This document shows positions 54,315 through 63,500 of a stretch of DNA of 64,000 nucleotides, one piece after another. Made by a program: the position numbers and the translations under genes. The notes below the pieces were generated by a model. That model saw nothing but the letters and a program-made list of their open reading frames with translations, was not told the DNA's origin and ran no database searches. Location: NCBI RefSeq assembly GCF_000242895.2, contig NC_021171.1, positions 2,452,001 through 2,516,000 of the forward strand, read 5' to 3'. This DNA comes from Bacillus sp. 1NLA3E (GTDB taxonomy: Bacteria > Bacillota > Bacilli > Bacillales > Cytobacillaceae). Position 1 is the stretch's first letter, and every line of letters starts with the position of its first letter.

Positions 54315-54974
54315 TTAATTTTGTTTTTCTTTTACTTGATTTTTAAGCCAAAAGCATAGTTCATCCAATCCCCAGTCTTTAGTACAGCATGTTTCAAAAA
54401 TGATTGCCTTATCATTAAGGGATCTCACACTTTTATAAAATTCAACCTTGTCGAAGTTGGTATACTCGACCAAATCAATCTTGTTTAGAATGACGACTCC
54501 CGACTTTTCAAATGCCAAAGGACATTTAAGGGGTTTATAAGTCCCTTCGGTTGTACTCATTACGGTTATTTTGATATCTTCGCCAATATCAAATTCTGCG
54601 GGGCATACCAAATTGCCAACATTCTCAACAATTAACAGTTCAATCTCGTTAAGATTGAGGTTATCCATTGCATTCCTAATCATGTTAGCATCCAGATGGC
54701 AAGCTCCTCCGGTGTTAATCTGAACAACAGGCACCCCCTTTGCTTCAATTCTTCGGGCATCCAAACTTGTATAAGGATCACCTTCAATGACAGCTATTTT
54801 AATATCCGCTTTTAACTTGGATATAATTTTCTCAAGGAACGTTGTTTTACCTGAACCGGGTGAACTCATCAGGTTTAGTAAATAGATTTTCTTTTCATCA
54901 AGCTTCTTTCTATTTAGGGAATTAATCTCATCGTTTGCTTTTAAAATATTGGTTACAACTTTTATCTCACTCAT
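54315..54974 (-). CDS. hypB: hydrogenase nickel-incorporation GTPase HypB
   Basis: The 219-residue protein is a SIMIBI GTPase that delivers nickel to [NiFe] hydrogenase with HypA. Motifs are the P loop MSSPGSGKTTFLE, EGDPYTSLDARRI, the metal-binding GGACHLDANMI, ENVGNLVCPAEFDIGE and NKIDLVEY. It lacks the His-rich nickel-storage N terminus. It is separated from hypCD by about 320 bases that include a MITE copy, although the genes share direction. Confidence 0.94.
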   Translation of the reverse strand: MSEIKVVTNILKANDEINSLNRKKLDEKKIYLLNLMSSPGSGKTTFLEKIISKLKADIKIAVIEGDPYTSLDARRIEAKGVPVVQINTGGACHLDANMIRNAMDNLNLNEIELLIVENVGNLVCPAEFDIGEDIKITVMSTTEGTYKPLKCPLAFEKSGVVILNKIDLVEYTNFDKVEFYKSVRSLNDKAIIFETCCTKDWGLDELCFWLKNQVKEKQN

Positions 54975-55110
54975 TGCTTATTCTCCTCATTTGTAATAAT
55001 AAAAGTGTATTCCCCAATCTATGTAGACTGTACGTTCATTTCCAAGCTTGATATGATTTGCAAAATGATTAAATAAACGGAGCTTTTTTGTATCCTCAAG
55101 CTTTAATTTA

Positions 55111-55298
55111 GGCTCGGTTAAACTAGAATGTTGATTTCCGTTCCAGGCGCTTCGCGCACCTTAGGGGCGGGCGGTGAGCCTCCTCGGCGCTAAAGCGCCT
55201 GCGGGGTCTCACCTGTCCCGCTGCTCCCGCAGGAGTCTTCGCGCCTTCCACTCCAATCAACATTGTGCAAAAAATCAACATTGAGCTTTAACACAGCT
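55111..55298. mobile_element. MITE-like repeat, copy C, inserted between hypCD and hypB
   Basis: This 188-bp element has ends GGCTCGGTTAAA and TTTAACACAGCT. It is flanked by a perfect 8-bp duplication TTAATTTA (55103-55110 and 55299-55306). The right-hand duplicate contains the hypCD stop codon, so the element entered exactly at the end of that gene without changing its protein. Its GC-rich inverted repeats can fold in the hyp transcript. Confidence 0.92.
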
Positions 55299-56564
55299 TT
55301 AATTTAGAATCATAGAACGATTCTTATATGCGATGCTGCAAGCACCTTCCTGCGTAACCATACAGGGGCCTGCTGGATTTGTAGGAGTGCATTCTTTACC
55401 GAAATTAGGGCAGGCTTGAGGTTTCAAACCTTTCAGTACCTCTCCGCACAAGCAAGTCTGGCTTTTTACCCCTTCCATTTCAGGTAGCTGTATATCAAAT
55501 TTAGCCTCGGCATCAAACCTACGGTATTCGCTCTTTAATACCAGGCGGGACTGAGGCAAAATGCCTACCCCTCTCCAACTTGCATCCTTTAGGGTAAAGG
55601 TGTCATTTATCAAGTTTTGTGCCAGTATATTCCCTTTTTCTTTTACTACCCGTTCATATTGATTTATTACTGAATTCTCGTCCTTACCAAAATGATACAT
55701 TGCCTGCAGAATAGCCTGTAAAACGTCAACAGGTTCAAAACCGGTTATAACACAAGGTATCCCGTATTTTTTTACAAGGACATCAAAAGGAGTTGTTCCA
55801 ATAACCATTGCTACGTGTCCGGGAGAAAGCAATATATCCATTTTTGAATTCAAAATTACTTCTTCCATTGCTGGAGGAGTGATCCGATGTGAAGAAATAA
55901 TGGAGAAGTTTTCTATATTTCCAGCCTCCTGTATTACTGAAGCCGTACCAGGGGCAGTGGTCTCAAAACCTACCGCGAAATGCACCACCTCTGAATTTGT
56001 AGTTTTTGCTATATTAAGAGCCTGTGAGATATCGCAGACCATTCTGACGTCTATACCCTCATACCTTAATTGTTCTAGAGAGCCCCATCTTGTCGGTACC
56101 CTTAAAAGATCGCCATAGGTTGTAAGAATAATATTTTTTCTTTTTGCTAGATTCAACCCCAAGCCAATTTCTTCTTCAGGCGTAACACAAACCGGACAGC
56201 CGGGACCGCTTATTAATTGTATATTGGGAGGTAAAAGATCGCGCAGGGCGTATTGTACAATGGTATGTTCATGGGTACCGCAAAAATTCATGATCTTTAA
56301 TTCCCGCTCATGAAGCCTTTTATTTTCTTTTTCAATACCGTCAAGTAGCTGTCTAGCATACGCGTCTGTAGCAACTACATCTCGATAAATCTTTTGAGGA
56401 TCTTTGACTATTTCGGTTGCAAAGCCTGCATGAACAACAACAGTATCACCTATTTTGACCTTGGGAAGCAGTGCAGCGGAAACTTCCTTCAACGCTCCCC
56501 TGAAACTAACTAGTGCATTTTTTCCTATGAGTTCTGTAACTTTACCAAAAGCTGCAACACACAT
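55299..56564 (-). CDS. hypD: fused HypC-HypD hydrogenase maturation factor
   Basis: The 421-residue protein joins two proteins that normally form a complex while building the Fe(CN)2CO group. Residues 1-75 are HypC, with the essential N-terminal Met-Cys (MCVAAFGKV) and KIGDTVVVHAGFA. From about residue 80 the rest is HypD: IMNFCGTHEHTI, SGPGCPVCVTP, VGFETTAPG, SPGHVAMV and C-terminal cluster cysteines (TCLCGEV, QACPNFGKEC). ATG 56564 is chosen over GTG 56573 because the cysteine must be residue 2, and AAAGGTG is then well spaced. No separate hypC is in the window. Confidence 0.93.
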   Translation of the reverse strand: MCVAAFGKVTELIGKNALVSFRGALKEVSAALLPKVKIGDTVVVHAGFATEIVKDPQKIYRDVVATDAYARQLLDGIEKENKRLHERELKIMNFCGTHEHTIVQYALRDLLPPNIQLISGPGCPVCVTPEEEIGLGLNLAKRKNIILTTYGDLLRVPTRWGSLEQLRYEGIDVRMVCDISQALNIAKTTNSEVVHFAVGFETTAPGTASVIQEAGNIENFSIISSHRITPPAMEEVILNSKMDILLSPGHVAMVIGTTPFDVLVKKYGIPCVITGFEPVDVLQAILQAMYHFGKDENSVINQYERVVKEKGNILAQNLINDTFTLKDASWRGVGILPQSRLVLKSEYRRFDAEAKFDIQLPEMEGVKSQTCLCGEVLKGLKPQACPNFGKECTPTNPAGPCMVTQEGACSIAYKNRSMILN

Positions 56565-56596
56565 CGTTATCACCTTTTCTGAATATGTAATTAATT

Positions 56597-56938
56597 TTAC
56601 TCAACATCCAGGCTTTCGATATATAATTCTTTCCCGGAAATAACCTTGATACTTTTTTTTCCGCAAACATCACATTCGGAAAATGGAATTTTAGTTTCGT
56701 ATTCATTACCACATATTCGGCACCGCACAGTAACCGGAACCCGCTCAATAACGAGTTTTGCTCCTTCTACAGGTGTTGCCTGAACATATATCTCAAAGCA
56801 GGATTTCATGGTCATATCTTCAACCCCGGTCAATTCACCAACGATAAGTTTGACTTGTTTCACCTTTTTTAGACCAAACTCTTTGATCTTTTCATTTATT
56901 ACCTCATAAATACTTCTTACCATAGCTAGTTCATGCAA
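56597..56938 (-). CDS. hypA: hydrogenase nickel-insertion chaperone HypA
   Basis: The 113-residue protein begins MHELAMV, in which His2 binds nickel. It has the zinc motif CRICGNEY...CDVCGKK. AGGAGGTGCAGC precedes the ATG. It follows directly after the hydrogenase large subunit, as hypA does after cooH in clostridial CO-dependent hydrogenase clusters. Confidence 0.95.
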   Translation of the reverse strand: MHELAMVRSIYEVINEKIKEFGLKKVKQVKLIVGELTGVEDMTMKSCFEIYVQATPVEGAKLVIERVPVTVRCRICGNEYETKIPFSECDVCGKKSIKVISGKELYIESLDVE

Positions 56939-56974
56939 CTTGCTGCACCTCCTTCTATAAAAAATCCATATTTT

Positions 56975-58069
56975 TTATCTCTCGGTACAGGAAATGCACG
57001 GGTCGATACTGCCTATCACGACAGGAACATCCGCAATCTTGCAGCCTTGCATCATGACATTAAGGGCTTCCCAGTTCTGGTACGTAGGGACTCTCCATTT
57101 GATCCGTTCGGGAATATCCGTGCCGTTTGAACGTGCGTAATAGATTAATTCCCCCCTGGGAGCTTCCGATTTTGCAATAGCCTCGCCGACTGGAATATCA
57201 GGCATATAATCCAAGCGGGTTGGCCCGTCAGGAAGGTTCTTTAAACACTGCTCAATGATATTTATTGATTCAACAGCTTCTCCCAGCCTAACCATTTGTC
57301 TTGAAAATACATCACCGTTTTTCTTTGTCACTACATTTACCTTATGTTTGTCATAAGCTGCATAAGGGGTATCCACCCTAACATCATTTGCAACACCTGA
57401 ACCCCTCGCTACAGGTCCTGTTACACCATAAACAATGGCTTTATCTTCGGGAAGGATACCGACTCCCTCAGTACGGCGACGAATGGATGCATTAGACTTG
57501 CAAATCCCAGTTATTTCTTCTAGTGGTTTTTTTAAATTATCCAGAGTTTTAAGGATATACTGTACCTGTTCGTCAGAAATATCATATCTCACCCCGCCAA
57601 TAGTATTGACGGATAAATTCATCCTATTGCCGAAAATTGATTCCTTTAAATCCTGCATGGTCTCTCTAAGTTCCATAGCGTGCATAAAAAGTGAGTCGAA
57701 ACCGATAATATGCGGAATCAGGCCAACGTTGAACAGATGTGATGAAATTCGTTTGATTTCATCAGCAATCGTCCTTAAATATTCGGCTCTCTCTGGTATG
57801 TCAATCCCTGCAATTTTTTCAATTGCCATACAATAGGTAAACGGGTGGTTATTGGAACACAACGAACAAACTCTTTCAGTGAGAGTAAGGTTCTGGTAAA
57901 AATTCCTTTGCATCGCAAGGAATTCAATCCCTCGATGGACATGTCCAGCATTTATGTCAAGTCCGACAACCGTCTCTCCCTCCACCCGAAGTTTAAAATA
58001 TATAGGTTCTTCCAGTACGACATGTACCGGTCCGATAGGAAGAGTATAACTACTCACTGATATTCGCAT
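56975..58069 (-). CDS. cooH: group 4 [NiFe] hydrogenase large subunit (CooH/EchE-like)
   Basis: The 364-residue catalytic subunit has the two cysteine pairs that hold the Ni-Fe site: RVCSLCSNNH (C68, C71) and DPCISCTER (C358, C361). The complex-I-like body contains GHVHRGIEFLA, RISSHLF and PRGELIYY. The chain ends three residues after C361, so there is no C-terminal extension to be cut off; CooH of Rhodospirillum rubrum is also unprocessed. It should evolve H2 from reduced ferredoxin while the membrane arm pumps ions. Its start overlaps the preceding gene by 20 bases. Confidence 0.92.
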   Translation of the reverse strand: MRISVSSYTLPIGPVHVVLEEPIYFKLRVEGETVVGLDINAGHVHRGIEFLAMQRNFYQNLTLTERVCSLCSNNHPFTYCMAIEKIAGIDIPERAEYLRTIADEIKRISSHLFNVGLIPHIIGFDSLFMHAMELRETMQDLKESIFGNRMNLSVNTIGGVRYDISDEQVQYILKTLDNLKKPLEEITGICKSNASIRRRTEGVGILPEDKAIVYGVTGPVARGSGVANDVRVDTPYAAYDKHKVNVVTKKNGDVFSRQMVRLGEAVESINIIEQCLKNLPDGPTRLDYMPDIPVGEAIAKSEAPRGELIYYARSNGTDIPERIKWRVPTYQNWEALNVMMQGCKIADVPVVIGSIDPCISCTER

Positions 58070-58628
58070 CCTTTCTGTCAGAATTCATGATTTTTTCCCA
58101 CAAAGTACTGGTGCTTGAGCCATTCATTGCTTCAGACAGCGGTATCATAGTGTGATCTGTCATATGAACGTTTTCATCAAGAAATAGCCTTTTGGGATTA
58201 GGATGGCCCTGCAGTTTGATGTTGTAAAGCTCCTGCATTTCCCTCTCATGCCAATCTGCGCTTTTCAGGACAGGGGTTATCGATTGTACCGATCTTTGAT
58301 CGTCAGGCAACGTAATGCAGACAGTACAATTTATTCCCTTAAAAAAGAAATGATAATTGATGACCAAACTGACCGATTTTTCAATACTGGACGCGTCTCC
58401 TTTTACATCACCAGCAAAAGCAGCTGGTGTATTTAATGGGGAAATCGTCATCATTCTCCCTTTAAAATCGGCTACTACCTCCGCAACCGCATAGATATCC
58501 TCAGAGTGGACAAGACTACACCAGCCGCATACAACACCTTTTTTATCAATATCCCATTTCAGGTCGAATTTTTCACCTAGTTTCTGGGTCATTTTATGAT
58601 TAAAATCGTTCATTACTTCTTCTTTCAT
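58050..58628 (-). CDS. cooU: hydrogenase 30-kDa-type subunit (NuoC/CooU-like)
   Basis: The 192-residue protein resembles the NuoC/HycE-N-terminal domain: KWDIDKKGVVCGWCSLVHSED, INYHFFFKGINCTVCITLP, then the family signature SADWHEREMQELYNIKLQGHPNPKRLFLDE. It links the catalytic subunit to the membrane arm. It overlaps the ferredoxin gene by four bases and the large-subunit gene by 20, so all are translated together. In Coo clusters the same position is taken by CooU. Confidence 0.88.
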   Translation of the reverse strand: MKEEVMNDFNHKMTQKLGEKFDLKWDIDKKGVVCGWCSLVHSEDIYAVAEVVADFKGRMMTISPLNTPAAFAGDVKGDASSIEKSVSLVINYHFFFKGINCTVCITLPDDQRSVQSITPVLKSADWHEREMQELYNIKLQGHPNPKRLFLDENVHMTDHTMIPLSEAMNGSSTSTLWEKIMNSDRKDANISE

Positions 58629-59134
58629 TTAAATACACCACCTTCCCATAAAACTTTTCTCCGGCATTTCTCACACATTTTGGTCATTCCCTTCACATCG
58701 CCATCTTTGCCATATACCTTTTCTACTAATATCGGCGAAAGCGCTATGAAAGGTTCACCGCAGTGTGTACACTGTTGTTTTCTGATTAAGGTTCTTTCGG
58801 AATAGTTGTATTTTTCCTCTTGCAAATGCGCTGTATGGTAATCATTTGTTAAATGAATGGCATCTGCTGGGCAGTAATGCTCGCACAAACCGCAAAATGT
58901 GCAGGTGTTGTGCCATACAATAAAATTTACTCCTTTTTTATCATCGGATTCCTGTATTTTTATGGCACCGCCTGCGCAGACATATTCACACATATGGCAT
59001 GCCACACAGGCCTCCGGATCATGCTTTATTTTACCCCTTAGTTTTTCCGGTGCAGGTGAATCTTCAAAGGGGTAATTAATTGTGGACGGACCTTGTATGA
59101 TATTCCTAAGAATAACTTTCAAAAATGAACTCAT
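58625..59134 (-). CDS. cooX: polyferredoxin-type hydrogenase subunit (CooX/EchF-like)
   Basis: The 169-residue protein has two 4Fe-4S motifs, CVACHMCEYVCAGGA and CTFCGLCEHYCPADA, as in NuoI and HycF. They are followed by a C-terminal zinc-ribbon-like part (CTHCGEP...CEKCRRK). The N terminus starts KVILRNIIQGPSTINYPFE, typical of this family. It passes electrons from the donor enzyme to the small subunit. Such proteins have no membrane segment and sit on the cytoplasmic side. Confidence 0.9.
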   Translation of the reverse strand: MSSFLKVILRNIIQGPSTINYPFEDSPAPEKLRGKIKHDPEACVACHMCEYVCAGGAIKIQESDDKKGVNFIVWHNTCTFCGLCEHYCPADAIHLTNDYHTAHLQEEKYNYSERTLIRKQQCTHCGEPFIALSPILVEKVYGKDGDVKGMTKMCEKCRRKVLWEGGVFK

Positions 59135-59145
59135 TTATATTCCCC

Positions 59146-59577
59146 CTAGAACCTGGTCTTCCATATTTCAACTGCCATTGCAACCCCGTCAATAATTGCC
59201 TGAGGCCGGGGGGGACATCCCGGAACGTTCACATCCACCGGTATATACGTATCTAGTGGGGCTTCAATGGCATAGCTATCCCTAAAAACCCCACCCGATA
59301 TAGGACAAATACCCACTGCTACAACAACCTTAGGATGTGGTATTTCATTATATACACGTAATACTTTCTCCTTTACAACCGCAGTAACCGGCCCTGATAT
59401 CAACACAATGTCAGCGTGTTTCGGGCTTCCGCAATATTTGCATCCGAGGCGCTCAATATCGTACCTAGGAATCAAGGCAGTTGTTGCCATTTCCACATCA
59501 CATCCGTTACATGAGCCGGCATTGATTCTGTATATCCAAGGAGACTTTTTTACGAGTTTTTGAAGTAAATTTGCCAT
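59146..59577 (-). CDS. cooL: hydrogenase small subunit (NuoB/CooL-like)
   Basis: The 143-residue protein has the cluster-binding pattern of group 4 small subunits: INAGSCNGCDVEM (C23, C26), ISGPVT, GICPISGGVF and VPGCPPRPQAIIDG. These bind one proximal 4Fe-4S cluster next to the Ni-Fe site. It also has CKYC (C46, C49), seen in several relatives. It lacks the twin-arginine signal of membrane-periplasm hydrogenases and so faces the cytoplasm. Confidence 0.93.
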   Translation of the reverse strand: MANLLQKLVKKSPWIYRINAGSCNGCDVEMATTALIPRYDIERLGCKYCGSPKHADIVLISGPVTAVVKEKVLRVYNEIPHPKVVVAVGICPISGGVFRDSYAIEAPLDTYIPVDVNVPGCPPRPQAIIDGVAMAVEIWKTRF

Positions 59578-59600
59578 AAATATTATTCTCCTTAAAAAGG

Positions 59601-60569
59601 TTATATTCTAATAGAAAGTAACGTTAAAACTAGACTGATTAACGCCAAACCGGTTGGAAACAGTAGATAGAATTTAAATGCCTGATCCAAACGCATTCTC
59701 GCTCTTGTAGCCCGAACTAGTGTAATAGTAAAAAAGCATAGAAGACTACATTTTAAAATGAACCATAAAAGATTTACTAGCCAAAAATCACTAATGCCTG
59801 AGGGAAAAAACAGTGCAACAGTCAAAGCACCCATCACAAGTATCTTCAAACCACCAGTTAGCTTAAACATTGCAAGACCCATGCCTGAATACTCTAGAAT
59901 GGTTCCCTCAGTAATTTCTGTTTCCGCTTCCGGTATGTCAAAGGGTACTACTCCGATTGTACCGGGAATGCAACACAAAAATGCGAGTAAGGCAGGCAGC
60001 ATAGGTAAATCAAAAAGCAATGCTCCATTGTTGAGCTGGAAATTCACGATCTTGCTCAGCGAAAAAACGGCAGTTTCTCCACCAGCCATGCCGACCCTCA
60101 TTCCTACCGTCAGGAGAACAATCACTAATGGTATTTCATATGCCAGCATCATGGTCATTTCTCTAGAAAGTCCCACAGAACTGTACGGCGACCCGGAAGC
60201 GGAAGCCCCGATCATCATGGCCAGCGCCGGCAAAGCCAGCAAATATAACAATACCAGCAGGTCTCCCGATTGATAAAGCCCGGAATAGACCCCTGTGACA
60301 GGAATGATAGCAATCGCTGTAAGCATTCCTGCAAAGCCCACCAGAGGAGCAAACCTGAAAGCGGTAAAGTTAGCAGTCCGCGGTACTAATATTTCTTTTT
60401 GCGATAGTTTAATTATGTCTAGGTACTGTTGGTATACCGGGGGGCCCACACGTCTCTGCAGGCGTGCATATACTTTTCGGTCAACACCGGTAAGTAACAA
60501 ACTTAAGGCAATAGCAAAAAGGCCACCAGGAAAAATCAAAACATTAAAAAGCAGTTTTATAATATCCAC
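59601..60569 (-). CDS. cooK: hydrogenase membrane subunit (NuoH/HycD/CooK-like)
   Basis: The 322-residue protein has about eight membrane segments. Its conserved loops are VYARLQRRVGPPVYQQYLDIIKL, GSPYSSVGLSREMTMMLAYEIPLVI, and PFDIPEAETEITEGTILEYSGMGLAMFKL, the signature that contacts the small subunit in complex I and group 4 hydrogenases. GTG at 60569 is the start, overlapping the CooM stop by one base. It anchors the soluble arm in the membrane. Confidence 0.93.
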   Translation of the reverse strand: MDIIKLLFNVLIFPGGLFAIALSLLLTGVDRKVYARLQRRVGPPVYQQYLDIIKLSQKEILVPRTANFTAFRFAPLVGFAGMLTAIAIIPVTGVYSGLYQSGDLLVLLYLLALPALAMMIGASASGSPYSSVGLSREMTMMLAYEIPLVIVLLTVGMRVGMAGGETAVFSLSKIVNFQLNNGALLFDLPMLPALLAFLCCIPGTIGVVPFDIPEAETEITEGTILEYSGMGLAMFKLTGGLKILVMGALTVALFFPSGISDFWLVNLLWFILKCSLLCFFTITLVRATRARMRLDQAFKFYLLFPTGLALISLVLTLLSIRI

Positions 60570-63500
60570 TATTCCTCTTCCTCCTCGCCATTACCAAACA
60601 CAGGTATGATGATTCTGTGTAATCTCTTCACCAGTTTTGCTGGAGTTTCATACATGTTTTCTGAAGCTACATTTATTTTTTCTGCATCAAGGTCTGTTAC
60701 GCCACAGGTATAGGCGTCGGTATAACGTACCTTCTTGTTTCCGGAAAGGAGGAGTACCAAGCCTACAACTAACGCCAGAAGGATTGTAATTGTGATGGTA
60801 CCAACCTGCCAACTTCCAATAGGCGTATCAACACTGAATAATGTATAGGTTGGCTGGGCAAAACCTGCCAAAGATAACACTTTCGATATGACAGTAAGAG
60901 GTAATCCTGGCATTATACCGAAAATAATACTAACTGCAGATAATACTCCCATCGGAACCAGCATGGTCCATGATGCTTCTTTGACATTTTCTGAATTTTT
61001 TGATGGAATACCAAAGAAAGCAGAATGCATAAATTTCACAAAATATGCCATTGTCAAGACGCTTCCAACCAGTGAAAGGATCGCAAGGAATACATAACCC
61101 TTTTCCATAGCTGCTTCATAAATGATCCATTTTGACGTAAAACCGCTGAAAGGAGGTATCCCAGCCAAAGATAAGGCACCAATCATGAAAAATGCTAAAG
61201 TAACAGGCATTTTTCTGCCGAGGCCGGTAACATCGTCCAGATTTCTAACATGTGCCTGTACCATAATTGCTCCTGCAGCAAGGAAAAGGAGATCCTTGAA
61301 AAACATATGGTTAACAAAATGCAGCATGGCACCTGTTAGTCCAAGCGTTGAACCAAGGCTTAAGCCAAGGATTATATAACCAATTTGGCTGACGGTACTA
61401 TAAATCAGCAACCTTTTAATTCCTTTTTGTACTAGTCCCATCGCACCAGCACCTACAATTGACAGACCGGCTATCCATGACACTGTGTACATTAGAGTAG
61501 AATTATTGAAGACCATTCCAAGACGCCCTACCACAACGGCGCCTCCCATGATAAAGAACAACTTAATAAGGCTATATGGGGCGCTTTTTAATAATACTGA
61601 AGAAATATATCCACTCACAGGCGTCGGCGCAGTTGAAGGGTGCATCTGATAATCAATCCGGAAAGGTAGCACTGCAGCTTTCATAAGAAAACCAACAGTG
61701 ATCAGAGTCAATCCCAATCCTGACGTCCCAAGGTCTATTTCTTTCAAGCGCTCCACCAGGATACTCATGTCAAAGACACCTGTTTTCACTGTTAAAATGA
61801 GTATTCCTAAAAAGGCAATGCTGGCGCCTATATAATTAAATATGAAATATTTGAAGCCTTCTTTTAACGCACCCTTCGTCTCCTCATGAATGATGGAGAA
61901 ATATAGGGTCCAGCTACTCATAATCTCCCAGTAAATAAAGAAGGAGAAGAATTCATTACTAGTAGCAACACCAATCAGACCGCCAATCATCATTAAGAAA
62001 AACATGTAATAGCGGTTTTGGGAATGTCCGTGCCCCATATATCCCAATGAGAACAGTATATTGAGCAAGCCTATGAAAGCAATCAGCAGGGCAAAGCTTA
62101 AAGAGTATATATCAAATTTTGCATGTGAAACGGCAATTACTACAAGGGTTACGGACATCACTGCCACAGATATCCAGCCTGCGATTTTCGGGGAACGTTT
62201 ACCCAAAAAGAAGGCCAGCAGACCGCCAAGCATCGGGATTATGATGATCACAGGCCAGCTCACCTGAATCTCAGGGATGGAAGTTATCGCTAATCCCCCT
62301 TTAGCTGCAACTGAATTTGCAGCAGATATAACTAGCTTCAATGCAAATTGTGGGAACAACCCGTTAAAGATAACCACCCCGGTGAGCAAACCAATCGGGA
62401 TCAGCATTGTCAAAGGTCCTTCTTTTACGGCATGTCCTTCATATTTTTCAAAGAAGATGGTTTTGATCAGCCTGATGTAATAAATCGCCGCGATAATGCT
62501 TCCAAGCAGGATCAGAGCTGCGATATACCAGTAGCCTGAGCTCACTGCAGCATACAGCATAAGAAACTTGCTGATGAAACCGTTGAATGGAGGTAAACCC
62601 ATAATGGCAAGGATTCCAATTGACAGGCATCCCGCGGTAAAAGGCATTACCTTTCCAACTCCCTTAAATGCTGTAATATCCCTGCTTTTCAGTTTGTGTA
62701 CCAATAGACCTACGGCAAGAAACAGCATGCCTTTCATTACTGCATGGTTCAATACGTGATAAAGGCCAGCAACCATGCTCAGATATGTCCCCAATCCAAG
62801 TGTGGTGACTATTTCGCCAAGCTGCCCCATAGTCGAATAGGCAAGCAGTCGTTTAATATCTTTCTGGCGTAAAGCCATTATCTCTCCATAGAGTGACGTT
62901 ATGATTCCTAAAATGGATATTGATAAACCTATATATGAAAACTTTCCAGTGGATCCTAATTGAGTCAATAGGCCCACTCCGAAAACTGCAAACAAAACCC
63001 TCACTAGCCCATATAAACCTATTTTTGTAAGGATTCCAGAAAGGATGGATGATACAGGTGACGGAGCCGCAGGATGGGCTTCGGGCAACCAACTGTGCAT
63101 TGGCACAAGACCCGTTTTTACACCCGTTCCAATAACAAACATAACGATTATGGCAATTAACATACTAGGTGCAATCAAAGGTAGCTTGTCCGACACCGCT
63201 CCCATGTCGATTGTTCCGGCACTGTGCTGAAGCAATAATATACCAAACTGCATAAAATAGGCACCGGTCGTACACATCATAAAGTACTTGAAACCAGCAT
63301 TTAAAGCCTTCTGTGTCGGCACATGAACGATAAGCAGATATGACGCCCATGTCATCAGTTCCCAGAACACATAGAAATTGCCAAACTTTGTGCTTGTTGC
63401 TACACCGATCAAACTACCCAAAGTTAGCAGCATAAAGAAAAAGTAACGGTTGTTGCGCTTTTCATTCTTAAAATATCCGATTGAATAGATAATAGCCAAA

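Noticed and set aside
18171-55298. CRISPR array made of the dispersed repeats
   Set aside because: The copies are 6-31 kb apart, 186-188 bp long and flanked by target duplications, so they are transposon-like, not CRISPR repeats. No array or cas gene is visible in the window.
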